Assembly (NCBI GenBank): GCA_965660625.1
Contig: CBFIAR010000002.1
Coordinates: 124,001-188,000 of the forward strand
DNA: 64,000 nt
Source: Glaciecola sp965660625
GTDB taxonomy: Bacteria; Pseudomonadota; Gammaproteobacteria; Enterobacterales; Alteromonadaceae
Direction: 5' to 3'
Shown in pieces: positions 60,669 to 64,000 of the stretch; within the stretch, counting starts at the first letter, position 1, and every line of letters starts with the position of its first letter. The notes beneath the pieces were generated by a model. The model searched no databases and had not been told where the DNA came from. It saw only the letters and a program-made list of their open reading frames with translations. The translations under genes were made by a program, and so were the position numbers.

Positions 60669-61220
60669 ATGAATATCGCAAAGCGCTTATCATCGACACG
60701 TTTTTCAATGCTGATCATTATCGGTCTAGTTTTCTCTACTTCTGTGTATGCAGGAAAAATATACAAAACGATTAACCAAGACGGAACGATTACTTATTCA
60801 GACCAGCCAACGCCAGGGGCAGTTGAAGTTGATTTCGCCTCTAACACAACGACAGTTTTACAAAATCCAATCGCTAAGACGAAACAACTAAAAACAATTA
60901 AACAAAAAACACCGGTCGAGCATACCCTCATCGTTAATTCACCTGCTATCGATGAAACCATTCGTAACGCAACGGGCAACGTAAATATCAGTGCTGTTGT
61001 TACACCAAACGCCCCCGGTCACTTCGAACTCTCTCTACACGAAAAAAAGCGTCGGTCTTCAACTGGTACGTTTTTGGTAAAAGATTTACCAAGAGGAGAG
61101 TATTCCTACCAAATAAACTTTATTGGCACTTCGGGCAAGGTAATTGCATCGTCACCTGTGAGGCGCTTTTTTATGCATAAACCTTCAGTACTAATTAAGC
61201 CTCAAAACAAGAGCAATTAA
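60669..61220 (+). CDS. DUF4124-domain exported protein between glnA and glnL
   Basis: This 183-residue protein has a signal peptide (STRFSMLIIIGLVFSTSVYAG) and an N-terminal DUF4124 domain, KIYKTINQDGTITYSDQPTPGAVEVDF, near residues 30-56. A Thr/Lys-rich linker follows, then a beta-rich C-terminal part (NVNISAVVTPNAPGHFELSLHEKK, then GTFLVKDLPRGEYSYQINFIG) that resembles an Ig-like or binding domain. The function of DUF4124 is unknown; it is widespread in proteobacterial periplasms. Its place between glnA and glnLG suggests nitrogen-linked expression in part, but a terminator upstream and an NtrC site downstream separate it from both. Confidence 0.85.
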   Translation: MNIAKRLSSTRFSMLIIIGLVFSTSVYAGKIYKTINQDGTITYSDQPTPGAVEVDFASNTTTVLQNPIAKTKQLKTIKQKTPVEHTLIVNSPAIDETIRNATGNVNISAVVTPNAPGHFELSLHEKKRRSSTGTFLVKDLPRGEYSYQINFIGTSGKVIASSPVRRFFMHKPSVLIKPQNKSN

Positions 61221-61331
61221 GTCATATCGCGGTGCAAGCCCCATTTCATTTGTGCTCGCAAAGGTGCATAAGGGTTAGCCATTTTTAGTGATTGATTTAA
61301 CTGCACAATGAAATCGCATACTATAGTGTAT

Positions 61332-61348
61332 TGCACAATTTTAGTGCA
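61332..61348 (+). promoter_or_regulatory. Perfect NtrC-binding site before glnL
   Basis: TGCACAATTTTAGTGCA is an exact match to the NtrC consensus TGCAC-N7-GTGCA, with flanking T and A extending the palindrome. It lies 15 bases before the glnL start codon, where NtrC binding would block the local promoter. This fits autorepression of glnLG, as known at E. coli glnLp. Confidence 0.85.
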
Positions 61349-61362
61349 ACAAAAAGGGCGTT

Positions 61363-62451
61363 ATGGAAGACCGTTTGGCTGCAATTAATCTTTCACCGTT
61401 TCAACTGCGCAACATGTTGAAAACAGTAGTGATCATTATTGATGAGCATTTTGATATTTTATATGTCAATGATGCTGCCTTGGCGTTGCTGGAAACCGGT
61501 TTAAAACAAATCCACGATCGTAAATTCTATGAATTTTTTTTGGAAGATGGCATTGAGCGTTCGACATTTGAAGATGCCTTTCGAAATAGAGAAGACTTCA
61601 GTGAAACAGAGGTACAGCTATTTTTTAAAGATGGACGTTGTGTGTTAACGGACATGACGGCCACTTGTTTTGATTCCGATGGGCAACGCATGATGCTGCT
61701 AGAAATAAGGCAAATCGATAAACAAAAAAAAATAACCCAAGAAACCATTCAGCATGCTCAGCAAGAAGCAGCGCGGGAACTTGTTCGAGGCCTTGCCCAT
61801 GAAATTAAAAACCCTCTTGGCGGCATTCGCGGCGCGGCGCAATTGCTCGAAAAAGAATTGACCAACCCAGAACAGAAAGAATTTACGCAAATGATTGTTG
61901 ATCAGTCAGACCGCTTGTGTTCACTCGTCGACCGACTTTTAGGGCCAAATGCTTTACCGCAAATGAAATGGACGAATATTCATGAGGTAATTGAGAAGGT
62001 ACGGGCGGTTATATTCGCAGATACGCTACAAGTGATTCAAATAGAAAGAGACTATGATGTATCGATACCTGATTTGTTTGTCGACCCTGATATGTTGCAG
62101 CAGGCTCTATTAAATATTGCTCGAAACAGCATGCAAGCTTTGAAATCGGATGAAACACCCAATGCATGTATTAAGTTGAAAACGCGTATTGAAAGACAGT
62201 CGGTGATTAAAGGTAAACGTTATGGCTTGAGCGCTCTCATTAGTATTACTGATAATGGACCAGGTATCCCTAAAGAGCTGAAAGATACCGTTTTTTATCC
62301 AATGGTAACGAGTAAGCAGAATGGCAGCGGTTTAGGGTTATCAATAGCGCAAAATCTAACGAACCACCATGATGGCAAAATCGACGTGGAGAGTTATCCT
62401 GGAAATACGGAATTTACCTTGTATTTACCCATTAAGAAAAGGCTTGAATAG
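61363..62451 (+). CDS. glnL: Nitrogen regulation sensor kinase GlnL (NtrB)
   Basis: GlnL phosphorylates GlnG when nitrogen is scarce and, with PII bound, promotes its dephosphorylation. The 362-residue protein has an N-terminal PAS domain (about 15-125; VVIIIDEHFDILYVNDAALALL). The dimerisation/phosphoacceptor region has His146 in GLAHEIKNPLGGIRGAAQLLEKEL. The ATPase domain has N-box QQALLNIARNSMQAL, G1 SITDNGPGIPKEL and G2 NGSGLGLSIAQNL. No membrane segment is present, so it is cytosolic. It has an AAAAAGGG ribosome site. It is separated by two bases from glnG, so they are coupled. Confidence 0.98.
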   Translation: MEDRLAAINLSPFQLRNMLKTVVIIIDEHFDILYVNDAALALLETGLKQIHDRKFYEFFLEDGIERSTFEDAFRNREDFSETEVQLFFKDGRCVLTDMTATCFDSDGQRMMLLEIRQIDKQKKITQETIQHAQQEAARELVRGLAHEIKNPLGGIRGAAQLLEKELTNPEQKEFTQMIVDQSDRLCSLVDRLLGPNALPQMKWTNIHEVIEKVRAVIFADTLQVIQIERDYDVSIPDLFVDPDMLQQALLNIARNSMQALKSDETPNACIKLKTRIERQSVIKGKRYGLSALISITDNGPGIPKELKDTVFYPMVTSKQNGSGLGLSIAQNLTNHHDGKIDVESYPGNTEFTLYLPIKKRLE

Positions 62452-62453
62452 TT

Positions 62454-63860
62454 ATGAATGAACCAGTATGGATTGTCGATGACGACAGCTCTATTCGTTG
62501 GGTTTTGCAAAAAGCATTGCAAGCAGCCAACATTGCATGCGTTAGCTTTGAGAACCCAGAAGACTTATTGCTTCAACTGCAATCAGGCCAAGCACCACAG
62601 ATAGTCATTTCTGATGTGAAGATGCCGCAAATGGATGGTATGACCTTGCTAAAAGAGATCCATCTACACTATCCTGAAATGCCCGTTATTATCATGACAG
62701 CGCATTCTGATTTAGATAGCGCGGTGAATGCATATCAAGGTGGGGCCTTTGAATATTTGCCAAAGCCGTTTGATGTTGATGAAGCGGTAACTCTCACCAA
62801 GCGAGCGATGGAACATGCAAAAGAGCAAACTAAGCTTAGGCAGGTTCAAAAAGTGAGTCCAACGGCAGAGATTATTGGTGAAGCGCCGGCAATGCAGGAA
62901 GTCTTTCGTGCGGTTGGCCGTCTGTCGCGTTCCTCAATAAGTGTATTGATCAACGGTCAATCAGGCACAGGTAAAGAGCTCGTAGCGCTTGCTTTGCACA
63001 AACACAGTCCACGTTCAGCGAATACATTTGTTGCTTTAAATATGGCTGCAATCCCTGCGGATTTGGTTGAATCCGAACTTTTTGGACATGAAAAGGGCGC
63101 ATTTACAGGGGCACAAGGGGCACGTCAGGGGCGGTTTGAGCAAGCGAATGGCGGTACATTATTCTTAGATGAAATTGGCGATATGCCTATTGATGTTCAA
63201 ACTCGTCTATTAAGAGTGTTAGCCGAAGGGCAATTTTATAGAGTCGGCGGACACAATCCTGTTAGCGTCGATGTGCGAATAATTGCTGCGACACATCAAA
63301 ACTTAGAGAAGCGTGTTGCAGAAGGGAAGTTTCGCGAGGATTTATATCATCGTTTAAACGTTATCCGTATCCATATTCCTTCACTCAATGAGCGCAGAGA
63401 AGATATTGCTTTGTTAGCGAATCATTTCCTAATTAAAGCAAGTAAAGAATTGGGTGTCGAGGGGAAAATTTTAACCAAGGCTGCTGCGAAAGTACTATCG
63501 CAGTTAGGTTGGCCGGGTAATGTTCGTCAGCTAGAGAACACTTGCCGATGGCTCACAGTAATGGCCAGTGGGCAGGAAATTCATCCCGCTGATTTACCTC
63601 CAGAACTGCTCACTTCCCCTGACGAACTGAAGGTAGAAGAGTCGAGTAACGATTGGACAACATTACTGTCGCAATGGGCTGATTCGGAATTAGGTGCGGG
63701 TCATGACAATATTTTAGGTGACGCAATGCCAATTTTTGAGAAAATTTTATTACAGCGCGCGCTAAAGTACACCCACGGCCATAAGCAAGATGCAGCCAAG
63801 AAGCTGGGGTGGGGGCGCAATACCTTAACCAGGAAATTGAAAGAACTGGACATGGATTGA
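62454..63860 (+). CDS. glnG: Nitrogen regulator GlnG (NtrC), sigma54 activator
   Basis: GlnG activates sigma54 promoters such as glnA when phosphorylated. The 468-residue protein (469 in E. coli) has a receiver domain with phospho-Asp54 in SDVKMPQMDGM. The AAA+ domain (about 140-370) has Walker A GQSGTGKELVALALH, the sigma54-contacting GAFTGAQ loop, Walker B GGTLFLDEIGDM, and WPGNVRQLEN. The C-terminal Fis-type helix-turn-helix (YTHGHKQDAAKKLGWGRNTLTRKLKEL) binds DNA. Candidate targets in this window are the sites upstream of glnA and glnL. Confidence 0.99.
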   Translation: MNEPVWIVDDDSSIRWVLQKALQAANIACVSFENPEDLLLQLQSGQAPQIVISDVKMPQMDGMTLLKEIHLHYPEMPVIIMTAHSDLDSAVNAYQGGAFEYLPKPFDVDEAVTLTKRAMEHAKEQTKLRQVQKVSPTAEIIGEAPAMQEVFRAVGRLSRSSISVLINGQSGTGKELVALALHKHSPRSANTFVALNMAAIPADLVESELFGHEKGAFTGAQGARQGRFEQANGGTLFLDEIGDMPIDVQTRLLRVLAEGQFYRVGGHNPVSVDVRIIAATHQNLEKRVAEGKFREDLYHRLNVIRIHIPSLNERREDIALLANHFLIKASKELGVEGKILTKAAAKVLSQLGWPGNVRQLENTCRWLTVMASGQEIHPADLPPELLTSPDELKVEESSNDWTTLLSQWADSELGAGHDNILGDAMPIFEKILLQRALKYTHGHKQDAAKKLGWGRNTLTRKLKELDMD

Positions 63861-64000
63861 TAAGTGCCTATGGTTAACCATAAGTTTGGTACAATTGCAT
63901 ATCTAAAGTTACGCTCGGTAGCACGTTATAGCGGTTTTGAGCAACCCTTCAGTTAGATTGAAAATGACCACCGACACATGGATTATCAGTTGAATACGGA
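63861..64000. other. Region downstream of glnG to the window end
   Basis: 140 bases follow glnG. A short inverted repeat TATGGTTAACCATA (63869-63882) is a perfect 14-base palindrome, without a T run. An ATG at 63978 opens a frame (MDYQLNT) that leaves the window after seven codons. This is too short to call a gene. Confidence 0.4.

Noticed and set aside
1..64000. tRNA, rRNA, CRISPR array, prophage or transposase genes
   Set aside because: None was recognised on either strand. No tandem spaced repeats, cloverleaf-like intergenic sequence or transposase/integrase motif was seen.
63978..64000. Start of a new gene at the window end
   Set aside because: Only seven codons are visible, with no ribosome site strong enough to support a call.

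Overview
The window is a contiguous piece of chromosome from a marine-type gammaproteobacterium, most likely of the order Alteromonadales (Alteromonas, Glaciecola or Paraglaciecola-like). The base composition is moderately AT-rich. The gene orders sfsA-dksA-gluQ-pcnB, rsmD/ftsYEX-rpoH, mutH/rppH-ptsP-lgt-thyA, rapA-rluA and glnA-glnLG are classic gammaproteobacterial ones. Proteins are clearly closest to that class: MetJ, YhgN, YjaG, YihY, YdbH/YnbE/YdbL, and a Vibrio-like 283-residue ThyA. No tRNA, rRNA, CRISPR array, prophage or intact insertion sequence was seen. The genus is inference from memory of families, not from a search.

Layout. Positions 1-2.9 kb hold pcnB (cut by the window edge), gluQ, dksA and sfsA, all on the minus strand. 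3.1-6.7 kb hold pepB, a 60-residue MerR-like DNA-binding protein, yhgN, yjaG and rsmD. 6.8-14.3 kb hold ftsY-ftsE-ftsX and rpoH. Inserted between ftsX and rpoH are an unknown membrane protein, two convergent EAL-HDOD signalling paralogues and the C-terminal stub of a third. 14.4-21.3 kb hold a GNAT-thioesterase fusion, dtd, a DUF2959 lipoprotein, divergent metJ/metF around a met-box array, yihY and an FMN-dependent glutamate-synthase-like enzyme. 21.3-24.8 kb hold ydbH-ynbE-ydbL (envelope lipid transport) and a YfhL ferredoxin. 25-31.2 kb hold mutH, rppH, ptsP, a TauE/SafE permease, lgt and thyA. 31.4-38.3 kb hold two poorly known proteins, rluA, rapA and a PIN-PhoH ATPase. 38.5-54.5 kb is the most accessory-like part. 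It has a REC-GGDEF cyclase, a Zur-box-controlled TonB receptor with His/Glu-rich loops, a dienoyl-CoA isomerase-like crotonase, a deletion-broken esterase, a saccharopine-dehydrogenase-like oxidoreductase, a MalY/PatB lyase, an RND efflux pair, and a DUF2946-like protein with a second TonB receptor that is probably for copper. 54.6-63.9 kb hold bipA, a YceI-cytochrome b561-YceI operon, and glnA-(DUF4124)-glnL-glnG with sigma54 and NtrC sites.

The regulatory DNA is unusually legible. There are two Zur palindromes before the zinc-type receptor, seven 8-bp met boxes between metJ and metF, and a sigmaE-type promoter with exact E. coli P3 spacing before rpoH. A GG-N10-GC sigma54 promoter with two upstream NtrC-like sites precedes glnA, and a perfect TGCAC-N7-GTGCA NtrC site precedes glnL. 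I found no clear new multi-gene system. The best candidates for a second look are the EAL-HDOD cluster lodged in the ftsX-rpoH interval, the uncharacterised 139- and 131-residue proteins, a possible small ORF at 51.45 kb, and a 21-bp-periodic direct repeat in front of the small MerR-like regulator.
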